A stretch of DNA of 64,000 nt from Jeotgalicoccus halotolerans (GTDB lineage Bacteria > Bacillota > Bacilli > Staphylococcales > Salinicoccaceae). The stretch is taken from assembly GCF_003387165.1 (NCBI RefSeq), contig NZ_QUMW01000001.1, positions 16,487-80,486 of the forward strand, in the 5' to 3' direction. The notes under the pieces were generated by a model that did no database searches, was not told the origin of the DNA, and saw only the letters and a list, made by a program, of their open reading frames with translations. This document shows positions 24,854 through 33,687 of the stretch, one piece after another (the stretch's first letter is position 1; each line of letters opens with the position of its first letter). A program made the translations under genes and the position numbers.

Positions 24854-26191
24854 TTATTCACCTGCTGCAGTTACCTTATAAATCATACCGCCATCAGTAG
24901 CTGCTACAAGCGCGCCATCTTCAGTTACAAGAATATCGCGGAAACGTTGGCCTTCGTCAGTTAACAGACGTTCTTCCCCAACAATCATGCCGTCTTCAAT
25001 GACGACCCGTACAATATAGTTTGGCGCCAGACCGCCGATAAACAGGTTGTTCTCCCATTCAGGAATGGCGTCGTTATCATAGAATGACATACCGCTTGGT
25101 GCACTCGTTGGATCCCAATAATATACGGGTTCAACAAAGCCCTGCGCTTCGTGTTCTGAAATACCATCATTGATTAATTCACCGCTGTACTCGATACCGT
25201 AAGACACAGTCGGCCATCCATAGTTAGAACCCGGTTCAATAATGTTCAGCTCATCTCCGGCCTGTGGACCGAACTCAACAATCCATAAGTCTCCTGTTTC
25301 TGGGTTGAAGTCCACACCTTGAATATTACGGTGACCGTAGCTGTATATACCATCAAGTGCGTCTTTATCTTCAATAAATGGATTCGAATCTACTGGTTCC
25401 CCGTCCTGTGTAATGTGAATGACTTTACCTAAATAAGCATCTAAGTCCTGTGCACGTTCTCGAATTGGATCATCTGAGCGCTCACCAGTTGTTAAGAACA
25501 GGTTGCCATCTTCATCAAAAATAATACGTCCGCCATAGTGTAAGGTGCCATCATAGGCTGGTTCTGCCTCGAAGATAACTTCAAAATCTTCAAGTGAGGT
25601 CTCATCTTCTGATAACACACCCTTACCGACAGCAGTTAAAGTACCATCGTCCTTATCTTCGGAAAACGTCATAAACACCAGCCTTGATTCGTCGAAATCA
25701 AGTGCGACGGTTACATCAAGTAAACCACCCTGATCTTCGTTATTTACTTCCGGTGTACCTTCGATTGGATCTGAAACAGAACCATCTTCAAGGTTTAAAA
25801 TAAGAAGTTCTGCGGAGTCCCTTTGCGTAACAAGCAAGCGGTTCGTATCAAACTCTTCCATACCCCAGGACACATCAAGACCTTCAGCAACAACTTCCAC
25901 ATTCAATTCTGTTTCAGTTTCTACTTTAGGCGCTCTGGTTTGTTCTGGAAATGCTGGTTCAAACTCAGTTACTTTTGGTTCAGTTTCAGCACTTTCTTCC
26001 GTTGCGGTTTCCGAGTCGTCAGTTGATTCTTCTGTTACGGTTTCCGAGTCGTCAGCTGACTCTTCTGTTACAGTCTCTGATTCATCCGTCGTTGCTTCTT
26101 CTGAAGTATTATCATTGCCGCATGCTGCCAACGCCAATACAAAGATCAGCATTGTAAAGAACAATAATCTCGACGACGAAACTTTCGGCAT
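24854..26191 (-). CDS. PQQ-type sugar dehydrogenase lipoprotein (GSDH family)
   Basis: A 445-residue secreted lipoprotein. Signal peptide residues 1-21, lipobox LAAC with the cysteine near 24. Residues 28-70 are a low-complexity acidic linker of repeated ETVTEES and DDSET units. The rest is the six-bladed propeller of the glucose/sorbosone dehydrogenase (aldose sugar dehydrogenase) family: HYGGRIIFDEDGNLFLTTGE near 218, LDAYLGKVIHI near 250, YSYGHRNIQGVDFNPETG near 282 and GSNYGWP near 320. Family members oxidise sugars with PQQ; no PQQ synthesis genes are seen here, so the cofactor source and activity are unproven. AAAAGGAGAGGG precedes the ATG. Confidence 0.85.
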   Translation of the reverse strand: MPKVSSSRLLFFTMLIFVLALAACGNDNTSEEATTDESETVTEESADDSETVTEESTDDSETATEESAETEPKVTEFEPAFPEQTRAPKVETETELNVEVVAEGLDVSWGMEEFDTNRLLVTQRDSAELLILNLEDGSVSDPIEGTPEVNNEDQGGLLDVTVALDFDESRLVFMTFSEDKDDGTLTAVGKGVLSEDETSLEDFEVIFEAEPAYDGTLHYGGRIIFDEDGNLFLTTGERSDDPIRERAQDLDAYLGKVIHITQDGEPVDSNPFIEDKDALDGIYSYGHRNIQGVDFNPETGDLWIVEFGPQAGDELNIIEPGSNYGWPTVSYGIEYSGELINDGISEHEAQGFVEPVYYWDPTSAPSGMSFYDNDAIPEWENNLFIGGLAPNYIVRVVIEDGMIVGEERLLTDEGQRFRDILVTEDGALVAATDGGMIYKVTAAGE

Positions 26192-26331
26192 TGTGTCCCT
26201 CTCCTTTTCTATAGTATAAAGTTTCTTTTAAATTAATTTTATCACAATTTTCAGAAAACTAAAGAATTATGTGCTGGATTCGCACATGAAAATCCGCGAC
26301 AAAGAGGGATTAGACCGATGTCTTTGTGAGT

Positions 26332-26820
26332 TTATTCGTTTGAATTAAATAGTAAACAGCTGCCGCCTGAACCGTATTTATTTGGTTCCTTATCACCGGG
26401 CAGGACGAACAGAATTAAACAGTAAATGAAAATAATTGTTCCAAAAACGAGACATAAAATACTGATGACTAATACGATGCCAACGGTTGTATCACCGTCA
26501 GTCCCGTGCCAGGCAAAAATTCCGATAAAACCGGCAATGAGTCCGTAAGGTGCAGCAATCGCACTGATTGGAAACAAAATCGCGAACAGCATTGTCCGGT
26601 TTGTATCATGCAGCCGCCGTGCTGCGGTTGTAAAAGAAGGTACCATTGTCAGCAGCACCACATACCTCGCAAGTGGAATTTGTATAACTGCACTAAAGTA
26701 AAAAACAAAAAGAAAGATAAAGATATGAATCAGAAAAGGTACCCAGAAGTCAGAACGGGTCGACCTTCCGCTGAAATCAAAAGTATGCTTCCAGAAATCT
26801 ATGTAGCTTTTAAATATCAT
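26332..26820 (-). CDS. DUF805 family membrane protein
   Basis: A 162-residue membrane protein with four hydrophobic segments. The start FWKHTFDFSGRSTRSDFW and RRLHDTNRT near residue 68 are the two conserved blocks of DUF805. No molecular function is established for the family. RBS GGGAGG before the ATG. Confidence 0.85.
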   Translation of the reverse strand: MIFKSYIDFWKHTFDFSGRSTRSDFWVPFLIHIFIFLFVFYFSAVIQIPLARYVVLLTMVPSFTTAARRLHDTNRTMLFAILFPISAIAAPYGLIAGFIGIFAWHGTDGDTTVGIVLVISILCLVFGTIIFIYCLILFVLPGDKEPNKYGSGGSCLLFNSNE

Positions 26821-26872
26821 ATGAAAACCTCCCTGAAGTCAGTTTGGTGTAAATATTAACAAATCCGTTTTG

Positions 26873-27733
26873 CTATTTATCAAATTTAAGAATGCACTTT
26901 GCGACTTCTTCGCCGCTTTCTTCGAGCAGATAGTGGCCGCAGTTCTTCAGTTCATATCCTGTCACATTATTAAGCGACTGCTTCCATATTTCTTCAACAG
27001 GCAGCCCCGACAGATTTCCTTTTTCCGCCCAAAGCAGCAGAGTGTCGATGTTTAATTTATCTTCTGTTTCAACCATTTCCTGATACTCGGGCAGATCAAA
27101 TTTATATGAAGCTCTGTAATCACTTAACGCTGCTTTCACTGCGCCTGGCTTTTTCCAGTGTGAGAGATACTCATGCCACGAGCCATCTGAATTTAAGCGG
27201 TCGAATAAACCATCACCGCGGCTGAGCAGGAATTTTAAATATTCTTCTTCCTTGCCTGAAATTAGTGTCTCCGGTAAATCGGGCACAACTTGAAATACCC
27301 AATGCCAATATTTCTTCGCAGCTTCTTCAGCGGATAAAGAATATACATATTCCATCGGCATAATTTCAATCAGAGCAAGACGGTTAATTAATTCTGGATA
27401 ATCATAGGCCATTCTTCGTGCGACTCTTGCACCGCGGTCATGACCGACAACGTAAGCACTGGCAAGCTTCAGTTCAGCTAATATTCCTGCAATATCACTC
27501 GCCATAAGTTTATTTGTGTAATTTTCTATGCCCTCTGGTTTGTCTGAATCTCCATAGCCTCTGAGATCCACGGCAACAATTTTATAATGATTCTCCAAAG
27601 AAGGAATTACCTTTCGCCACGTAATCCAGCTTTCAGGGAAACCGTGCAGAAGCAAGCAGACTGGACCATTTTCAATGCCGCCTGTGACGTAATGCAGCTT
27701 AACACCATTAATATTTGTGTAATGACTATCCAT
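26873..27733 (-). CDS. Alpha/beta hydrolase, epoxide hydrolase/haloacetate dehalogenase type
   Basis: A 286-residue hydrolase of the class with an aspartate nucleophile. The oxyanion/epoxide motif is LLHGFPESWITW near 28, the nucleophile elbow is VVGHDRGARVA near 97 with D in the nucleophile position, and the catalytic histidine is in NCGHYLLEES near 265. The HDRG motif is typical of epoxide hydrolases and fluoroacetate/haloacetate dehalogenases; which activity applies is not decided. ATG start after AAAAGGAGAAAG. Confidence 0.85.
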   Translation of the reverse strand: MDSHYTNINGVKLHYVTGGIENGPVCLLLHGFPESWITWRKVIPSLENHYKIVAVDLRGYGDSDKPEGIENYTNKLMASDIAGILAELKLASAYVVGHDRGARVARRMAYDYPELINRLALIEIMPMEYVYSLSAEEAAKKYWHWVFQVVPDLPETLISGKEEEYLKFLLSRGDGLFDRLNSDGSWHEYLSHWKKPGAVKAALSDYRASYKFDLPEYQEMVETEDKLNIDTLLLWAEKGNLSGLPVEEIWKQSLNNVTGYELKNCGHYLLEESGEEVAKCILKFDK

Positions 27734-27909
27734 TTTATCTTTCTCCTTTTTTTAAACTATTAAAAATTTCTCTTTAATAGATGTATACCCATTATCGTCC
27801 CGATGAAGTCTTCACATGCGGTCGCAAACGAATACCCCAAGCTATTTATAGTTTCATAAAACATTCTAAATGATACAATAGCCGTAACATTATTTTAGGA
27901 GGCACACAG

Positions 27910-28317
27910 ATGGAATCGATTACGTTAATGGAAGCTTATGCGATTGAAACTTTGAGAGGAAATGGCATCAGCAACGATAAAATTATTAAAAATATTAAAG
28001 CCAACGATCTTGAGGAATTCAAAGCTGTTAAAGAAAATATGGATTTTGACGCGCTTGTTGAGCTCGACAAAAATGCCGATTTCGAATCGATTGTAAACGA
28101 CGGCTACAAAGTGAAGTTCCTTACTTTCAATGGTCTTAAGAATTTAATTAAAATGAAGTTCGGCAAATTTGCTGATGAAGATTACCAGGTCGATGAATTT
28201 GTCATCTCAGGACTTGAACTCGATGAAAACCAGCAGAAAGATTTAGAGAATATTCTGTCTGCAAACTGGACCTTAGAAAGTGAAGCTGGCGGCGTAACTG
28301 TTAAACCGGCAAAGTAA
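27910..28317 (+). CDS. Hypothetical acidic protein upstream of quinone reductase
   Basis: A 135-residue soluble protein rich in Asp, Glu and Lys with no membrane segment. A helical N-terminal half (EAYAIETLRGNGISNDKII) is followed by a more mixed C-terminal half. TTAGGAGGCACACAG precedes the ATG. The MDR gene begins 23 bases after its stop, so the two probably form an operon. No family was recognised. Confidence 0.65.
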   Translation: MESITLMEAYAIETLRGNGISNDKIIKNIKANDLEEFKAVKENMDFDALVELDKNADFESIVNDGYKVKFLTFNGLKNLIKMKFGKFADEDYQVDEFVISGLELDENQQKDLENILSANWTLESEAGGVTVKPAK

Positions 28318-28340
28318 ATCTTACGAGGAGGTTATTTTTA

Positions 28341-29330
28341 ATGAAAGCTTTATATCATGAAGGCGTACAGAGTCTTGAAGGTATTAAATTCGGTGAAGTG
28401 GAACAGGATAAATTGGGAGACGATGAGGTCATCGTTAAATTAAAAACAGCAGGATTAAATCACAGAGACTTATTTATCCCGAACAGGCACGGTGAAAACG
28501 ATCCGCCGATTGTGCTTGGTTCCGACGGTGCAGGGGTTGTTGACCAGATTGGTGCTAACGTTAAGAACGTGGAAATTGGCGACGAAGTCATTATCAATCC
28601 GTCACTCGGCTGGGAGAAAAACAGCGCGGTGCCACCGGAAGATTTTGAAGTTACCGGCTTTCCGTTCAACGGCACCTTCGCAGAGTACATTACCATCCCT
28701 CGAGAAAATGCTGTCGCGAAGCCTGAACATTTAAATTGGGAAGAAGCGGGGGTGCTCGCCTTATCTGCGATGACTGCCTACCGCGCGATGTTTACGAGAG
28801 GACAGCTTAAAGCCGGACAGACAGTGCTGATTCCAGGTGCAACAGGCGGTGCAGGGACTTATCTTTTGCAGTTTGCTAAGGCTGCCGGGGCAACAGTCTA
28901 TGTTACTTCGCGTTCAGAAGAAAAACGTCAAGAAGCGCTGAAACTCGGTGCTGATAAAGCGCTTGATTCTGAAGCGGACTGGGGTGAGCAGCTCGGCGGT
29001 GAAAAGGTCGATCTCGTTATTGAAAGTGTTGGTGCGGCAACGTTTAATCAGTCTCTGGACCAGCTGAAACGCGGCGGTACTTTGGTCGCTTTCGGTGCAT
29101 CAGCAGGGGATACTGTGGACTTTGATCTGCGCAAGTTTTTCTATGGGCAGTTTAACTTACTCGGTTCAACAATGGCGAGTACTGAAGAGCTTCACGAAAT
29201 GCTTGATTTTATCGAAAAACACAACATTAAACCGGTAATGGATAAGACATTTAAACTCGAAGAATACAAAGAGGCATTTGATCGTCTCGAAAATGCCGGC
29301 ATGATGGGCAAGATTGCTTTTACTTTATAA
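28341..29330 (+). CDS. Zinc-free MDR oxidoreductase, quinone oxidoreductase-like
   Basis: A 329-residue medium-chain reductase. The GroES-like half contains GLNHRDLFI (about 38-46), where zinc-dependent relatives have a cysteine, so the catalytic zinc is absent. The NADPH-binding loop is LIPGATGGAGTYLLQFAKAA near 156. This pattern fits quinone oxidoreductase/enoyl reductase-like enzymes. GAGGAGG precedes the ATG. The small acidic gene upstream is probably cotranscribed. Confidence 0.85.
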   Translation: MKALYHEGVQSLEGIKFGEVEQDKLGDDEVIVKLKTAGLNHRDLFIPNRHGENDPPIVLGSDGAGVVDQIGANVKNVEIGDEVIINPSLGWEKNSAVPPEDFEVTGFPFNGTFAEYITIPRENAVAKPEHLNWEEAGVLALSAMTAYRAMFTRGQLKAGQTVLIPGATGGAGTYLLQFAKAAGATVYVTSRSEEKRQEALKLGADKALDSEADWGEQLGGEKVDLVIESVGAATFNQSLDQLKRGGTLVAFGASAGDTVDFDLRKFFYGQFNLLGSTMASTEELHEMLDFIEKHNIKPVMDKTFKLEEYKEAFDRLENAGMMGKIAFTL

Positions 29331-29355
29331 TTTTTAAATTATTCGAAAATTCTGC

Positions 29356-29384
29356 TTGCAAATTGTAAAAAGATAATTTATGCT
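29356..29384 (+). promoter_or_regulatory. Sigma-A promoter of the leader/bmrCD unit
   Basis: TTGCAA (29356-29361) and TATGCT (29379-29384) with an exact 17-base spacer. Transcription would start near 29391, about 17 bases before the ribosome binding site of the 25-codon leader ORF. Confidence 0.55.
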
Positions 29385-29422
29385 TGTTTTGTGACAAAAA
29401 TATGAACAGGAGGTAAGGCGTT

Positions 29423-29500
29423 ATGAAATTATTACAGCAAACTCAAAAAAATGCAATTTCACAAACAAATATCCGTACCTCTCTACTTTCACAACTATAA
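29423..29500 (+). CDS. 25-residue leader peptide upstream of the BmrCD-like exporter (BmrB-like role)
   Basis: ATG at 29423 has AGGAGG ten bases upstream and encodes a 25-residue peptide starting MKLLQQTQKN, polar and rich in Gln and Ser, ending LLSQL. Near its end (29478-29485) it contains CCTCTCTA, the same 8 bases that form the right arm of the first terminator downstream (29543-29550). Both can pair with TGGAGAGG at 29530-29537. In Bacillus subtilis the small ORF bmrB performs ribosome-mediated attenuation in front of bmrC-bmrD; the layout here is the same although I see no obvious peptide similarity. The assignment as regulatory leader is an inference from architecture. Confidence 0.7.
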   Translation: MKLLQQTQKNAISQTNIRTSLLSQL

Positions 29501-29525
29501 ATTATTCTAAAATAAGATATATTTG

Positions 29526-29555
29526 AAAATGGAGAGGCATGTCCTCTCTATTTTT
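29526..29555 (+). terminator. Attenuator terminator T1 of the exporter leader
   Basis: A 12-bp stem (29526-29537 with 29543-29554, including one G-T pair) around CATGT; the core is GAGAGG/CCTCTC, and the right arm runs into TATTTTT. Its left arm can pair instead with 29478-29485 inside the leader ORF, giving a mutually exclusive antiterminator. Confidence 0.75.
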
Positions 29556-29568
29556 ATGCAATTTTTCA

Positions 29569-29598
29569 GCGTGCACATTAATAGTGCGCGCTTTTTTT
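29569..29598 (+). terminator. Second terminator T2 of the exporter leader
   Basis: GCGTGCAC (29569-29576) pairs with GTGCGCGC (29584-29591), one T-G pair, loop of seven, followed directly by seven T. It lies 72 bases before the first exporter gene. Its bypass mechanism is not evident from the sequence. Confidence 0.75.
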
Positions 29599-29670
29599 GT
29601 GCTTTTTCTGAGAGGATAAACACCATCACAGCGAAATAATTCAAAGGGAAATTTGGGGGTAAAATGAATT

Positions 29671-31407
29671 ATGTTTAATTACATCAGGAAAATCAGCTGG
29701 TATATTCTCTCGAACAAAAAACGTTATGCATTGATCGTCTTATTTTTGCTAATTGCGAACATCCTCGATATCATTCCGCCGCAGCTGATCGGCCGGACTA
29801 TCGATTTAATCAATAACGGTGAACTTACCAAGGAAATGACGCGCAATATTCTTCTGATTTTTGCAGGGGTAATTGTTGGAGCTTACATTGTCAGTTACTG
29901 GTGGGGCTACCTGCTCTTTGAAGGAGCAATTAAAATCGAATCTATCTTACGCAGCCGTCTAATGCGTAAATTTCTGCTGCTGTCGCCGAGTTTTTATGAA
30001 AAAAGCAAAACCGGCGATTTAATGGCAAAAGCAACGAACGATCTTCGGACAGTGAACATGGCAACAGGATTCGGCATTATTACACTGCTCGACTCAACGA
30101 CCTTTTTACTGACAATTGTTCTGGTCATGGGCTTTACGATCAGCTGGCAGCTGACATTTTTTGCGCTGCTGCCGCTGCCTCTGCTTGCAATTATTGAGTC
30201 CCGCCTCGGCAAGATGATCAATAAGCGTCATAAATCTTCCCAGGAAGCTTTTGGGGTGATGAACGATGCGGTCCTGGAAGTGGTTGAAGGGGTCAGGCTG
30301 ACCCGCAGTTACGTGCAGGAAGATGCTGAAAACAAAAGATTCCATAATTTGACTGAGAACTACTTAAAGAAATTTATGAAGGTGGAAAAACTCGACGCCT
30401 TCTTTCAGCCGCTGACGATTATCGTCGTATCAGCAAGTATTGCGATATCGTTCAGCTACGGTGCAGTGCTCGTCAATAATGGTGTGATTACTGTCGGTGA
30501 GCTCATTACATTTAACGTTTACTTAAACATGCTGATTTGGCCGATGTTTGCTCTCGGTATGCTGTTTAACATTATGGAACGCGGTAATGCATCCTACGAC
30601 CGTATTCAAAATGTACTCGACGAAACTGACGATTTGAAAGACTGCGGCAAGTATACAGTGCATGATACAAGCTTCAACTTTAACGAAGTGACTTTTAAAT
30701 ATCCGACAGGAAACCGCAACAGCCTTGAGAACATTACACTCGAGCTGAACAAAGGCGAGACGCTCGGGATAGTCGGCAAAACGGGCAGCGGCAAGTCGAC
30801 CTTTATCAAGCAGCTGTTAAAAATATATCCGGAAGGCACCGGAGATTTAATTATCGACGGTGTGAATATTTCACAGCTCGATCGCAAAAAATTGCGCGAC
30901 AAGCTCGGCTATGTTTCCCAGGAAAACATTCTGTTTTCGCGCACTGTCAGAGAGAACATTATGTTTGGCAAACCGGATGCAACCGAAGAGGAAATGATGG
31001 AAGCTATCCGTTTGAGTGCTTTTGATGAAGATCTGAAGCGCATGCCGGAAGGACTCGATACGCTCGTCGGGGAAAAAGGAGTATCGTTAAGCGGCGGCCA
31101 GAAGCAGCGCATCTCAATTGCGAGGAGCCTGATCAGAAAACCGGATATTCTCATACTGGATGATGCCTTAAGTGCTGTCGATGCACGAACTGAACAGAGA
31201 ATAATCGACCATATTAAAAACGCCCGCGAAGGCAAAACGACGATTATTATCACACACCGTTTATCAGCAGTGCATCATGCCGATAAAATTATCGTGTTGG
31301 AAGACGGCAGGATTGTTGAATCAGGCACTCATAGAGAGCTGTCTGACGGCATCGGCTGGTATTCAAAACAGAACGATTATTTTCTTAAAGGAGGTGAGCC
31401 GGAATGA
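29671..31407 (+). CDS. bmrC: ABC exporter half, BmrC/YheI-like (degenerate ATPase site)
   Basis: A 578-residue half transporter: six membrane helices (to about 310), then the ATPase domain. Walker A is VGKTGSGKST near 370, the signature is canonical LSGGQKQR near 472, and Walker B ends in LILDDALSAVD, where the catalytic glutamate is replaced by aspartate. With the partner encoded next this fits an asymmetric heterodimer such as BmrC/BmrD, TM287/288 or LmrCD. The membrane part also has the YheI-like MTRNI, FYEKSKTGDLMAKATNDL and LIWPMFALG blocks. Expected role is drug or lipid export. The start ATG is preceded by GGGGGT. The gene overlaps the next by four bases (ATGA). Confidence 0.88.
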   Translation: MFNYIRKISWYILSNKKRYALIVLFLLIANILDIIPPQLIGRTIDLINNGELTKEMTRNILLIFAGVIVGAYIVSYWWGYLLFEGAIKIESILRSRLMRKFLLLSPSFYEKSKTGDLMAKATNDLRTVNMATGFGIITLLDSTTFLLTIVLVMGFTISWQLTFFALLPLPLLAIIESRLGKMINKRHKSSQEAFGVMNDAVLEVVEGVRLTRSYVQEDAENKRFHNLTENYLKKFMKVEKLDAFFQPLTIIVVSASIAISFSYGAVLVNNGVITVGELITFNVYLNMLIWPMFALGMLFNIMERGNASYDRIQNVLDETDDLKDCGKYTVHDTSFNFNEVTFKYPTGNRNSLENITLELNKGETLGIVGKTGSGKSTFIKQLLKIYPEGTGDLIIDGVNISQLDRKKLRDKLGYVSQENILFSRTVRENIMFGKPDATEEEMMEAIRLSAFDEDLKRMPEGLDTLVGEKGVSLSGGQKQRISIARSLIRKPDILILDDALSAVDARTEQRIIDHIKNAREGKTTIIITHRLSAVHHADKIIVLEDGRIVESGTHRELSDGIGWYSKQNDYFLKGGEPE

Positions 31408-33134
31408 AGGAAATGCTAAAACTGCTCCCTTATATTAAGCAGTACAAAGGAATGTTCACAGGCGGCATACTTTTAATGATTTGCATGGTCGGCTTTGAAC
31501 TCGCCGGTCCGCTAATTGCAGCGGCGATTATCGATAACCATATTAAACTCGGTGAAGGGAACATTTTAATACGCCCGATTTTATATTTAGTTGCCTTATT
31601 TTTAACGATAAAAATGATGCATGCGGTTGCGAGCTACTATGCTCAGATTATTTTAATTTCAGCCGGAACAAGAGCTGTCCAAAAAATGCGGCTCGATGTA
31701 TTTAAACACGTGCAGCAGCTGCCGATACGGTATTTTGATAATCTGCCGGCAGGTAAAGTCGTTGCAAGAATTACAAATGATACAGAATCGATCCTGCAGC
31801 TGTTTGCTTCGGTCATTCCGATGTTTATAGTGAGTATTTTAACTATCTTCAGTATTACGGCGATTGTTTTTTATGTCCACTTCTGGACGGGTGTTGTCAT
31901 GCTCCTGTTCATTCCGGTCATTATTATCTGGAGTGTATTGTATAAGAAATATTCCAATGAAAATAATCATATTAAACGGGAAAGAAACAGCGATATGAAC
32001 GCGATGATTAACGAATCGATTAACGGCATGCCGATTATTCAAGTTTTTAACCGTGAAGAACAGATCAGAAGCGAGTTCGAAAAAATTAACGATGAGTATT
32101 ACGACAGTGCGAGCGGACTTGTCAAACTGGAAAGCCTGTCTGGAGAAAACCTGGCAAACTCTATCCGTTCGCTGGTCTTTGCTATACTCGTATATATTTT
32201 TGCAAGCACCTTTCTCGGAGACACCGGGGCGCTCACGGTCGGTCTGATGTACCTGCTTGTCGACTATATTACCCGCTTCTTTAATCCGCTGTTTAATATT
32301 ATCGGCCAGCTGAGTATTTTTGAGCAGGCGCGTGTAGCGGCAAATAAAGTCTTTGAAATGCTGGAGAGTGAGCCTGAGAAGAAAGAAGGTCATCTGCTGC
32401 AGGAGTTCACCGGCAAGATTTCATTTCGTAATGTGAATTTTTCATATGATGGCAAAAGAGATGTCTTAAAAAATATTAATATCGACGCGGCCGAAGGTGA
32501 AACTGTGGCTCTGGTCGGTCATACCGGCTCGGGTAAAAGTTCGATTATTAATCTTTTAATGCGGTTCTACGACCCGAACGAAGGTGCGATTTACTTCGAT
32601 GAGTCCGATACGAAGCAAATCGATAAACAAAGTTTAAGGCAGTTTATGTCGATCGTGCTGCAGGATCCATTTATATACAGCGGAACACTGCTCTATAACG
32701 TCAGGCTGAACAATGAAAATATATCGGAAGAGGAAATAATTAAAGCCCTTGAAGATGTCGGGGCGGGGGCGCTTATGACGCGTCTTCCTGACGGTGTTCA
32801 TTCCGAACTCACAGAGCGGGGCGCGACGCTTTCTTTAGGTGAAAGACAGCTGATTTCATTTGCCCGGGCACTCGCCTTTAATCCAAAAGTGCTCGTGCTG
32901 GATGAGGCGACGAGCAATATCGATTCTGAAACAGAACAGCTGATTCAGTATGCCATGGATGTTGTGTCAAAAGACCGCACGACCTTTATCATTGCGCACA
33001 GGCTGTCGACAATACAGCATGCGGATCAGATTATACTCTTAGAAAACGGTGAAATTAAAGAGCAGGGCAATCATCAGGAATTAATAGCGTTAGGACAAAA
33101 CTACAGCAGAATGTATGCAATGCAGATGGGATGA
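31404..33134 (+). CDS. bmrD: ABC exporter half, BmrD/YheH-like (catalytic ATPase site)
   Basis: A 576-residue half transporter with six membrane helices and a C-terminal ATPase domain. Walker A is GHTGSGKSS near 373, the signature is changed to LSLGERQ near 476, and Walker B is VLVLDEATSNID with the catalytic glutamate present. The altered signature belongs to the same composite site as the Asp-containing Walker B of the partner, so one of two ATP sites should be inactive, as known for this exporter class. Start ATG overlaps the upstream stop; GGAGGTGAG lies inside the end of the upstream gene. It is shorter than B. subtilis BmrD because it lacks the long N-terminal extension. Confidence 0.88.
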   Translation: MKEMLKLLPYIKQYKGMFTGGILLMICMVGFELAGPLIAAAIIDNHIKLGEGNILIRPILYLVALFLTIKMMHAVASYYAQIILISAGTRAVQKMRLDVFKHVQQLPIRYFDNLPAGKVVARITNDTESILQLFASVIPMFIVSILTIFSITAIVFYVHFWTGVVMLLFIPVIIIWSVLYKKYSNENNHIKRERNSDMNAMINESINGMPIIQVFNREEQIRSEFEKINDEYYDSASGLVKLESLSGENLANSIRSLVFAILVYIFASTFLGDTGALTVGLMYLLVDYITRFFNPLFNIIGQLSIFEQARVAANKVFEMLESEPEKKEGHLLQEFTGKISFRNVNFSYDGKRDVLKNINIDAAEGETVALVGHTGSGKSSIINLLMRFYDPNEGAIYFDESDTKQIDKQSLRQFMSIVLQDPFIYSGTLLYNVRLNNENISEEEIIKALEDVGAGALMTRLPDGVHSELTERGATLSLGERQLISFARALAFNPKVLVLDEATSNIDSETEQLIQYAMDVVSKDRTTFIIAHRLSTIQHADQIILLENGEIKEQGNHQELIALGQNYSRMYAMQMG

Positions 33135-33580
33135 TAATAATGACAGAAGAACAATACTGGAAACAGTTTATAGGAAAACATCCGGAATACAAAGATAAAA
33201 GCTATACGGCCTGGCAGTTCGGAGCCGATCCGGACATGCTTGCAGAACTCGTCATTTCAGGAAAGAAGACTTTAACATGCAGCAGCTTAAAAGAGTACGA
33301 GTTAGAGAATGAGAGTCTCCCTGAAGCTGGAGAATTAAGTATCATACTTGGTAGAGATGATACTCCGAAATGTATTATCGAATGTATGAAAGTGTATACA
33401 ATTGTTTTTAAAGATGCTGATGAAGAACTCGCTTATAAAGAAGGCGAGGGCGACCGGTCTTTATCGTATTGGAGACAGGCACATCTTGATTTCTTTGGCT
33501 GGCTCTATCCTGAAATGGGTCTCGAATTTAACGAGGACGAAAAAATTGTCGTTGAAGAGTTTAAATGTCTATACGTGTAA
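33131..33580 (+). CDS. ASCH domain protein
   Basis: A 149-residue ASCH-domain protein, a PUA-like fold that probably binds RNA or nucleosides. Visible family features are AWQFGADPDMLAELV near 27, SGKKTLTCSSL near 45 and GDRSLSYWRQAH near 115. The ATG overlaps the exporter stop by four bases; an alternative ATG at 33140 is equally possible, as neither has a strong ribosome binding site. Coupling to the exporter operon is likely by position. Confidence 0.8.
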   Translation: MIIMTEEQYWKQFIGKHPEYKDKSYTAWQFGADPDMLAELVISGKKTLTCSSLKEYELENESLPEAGELSIILGRDDTPKCIIECMKVYTIVFKDADEELAYKEGEGDRSLSYWRQAHLDFFGWLYPEMGLEFNEDEKIVVEEFKCLYV

Positions 33581-33687
33581 GGATATAGCTAAAAGTTATA
33601 ACTGACCATGAATTTAAACGGTAATGCTATTGCGGCGAACCCGTGCTACTATACAATTATATTAACGAAATGAAGGAGTGGTCAGCT

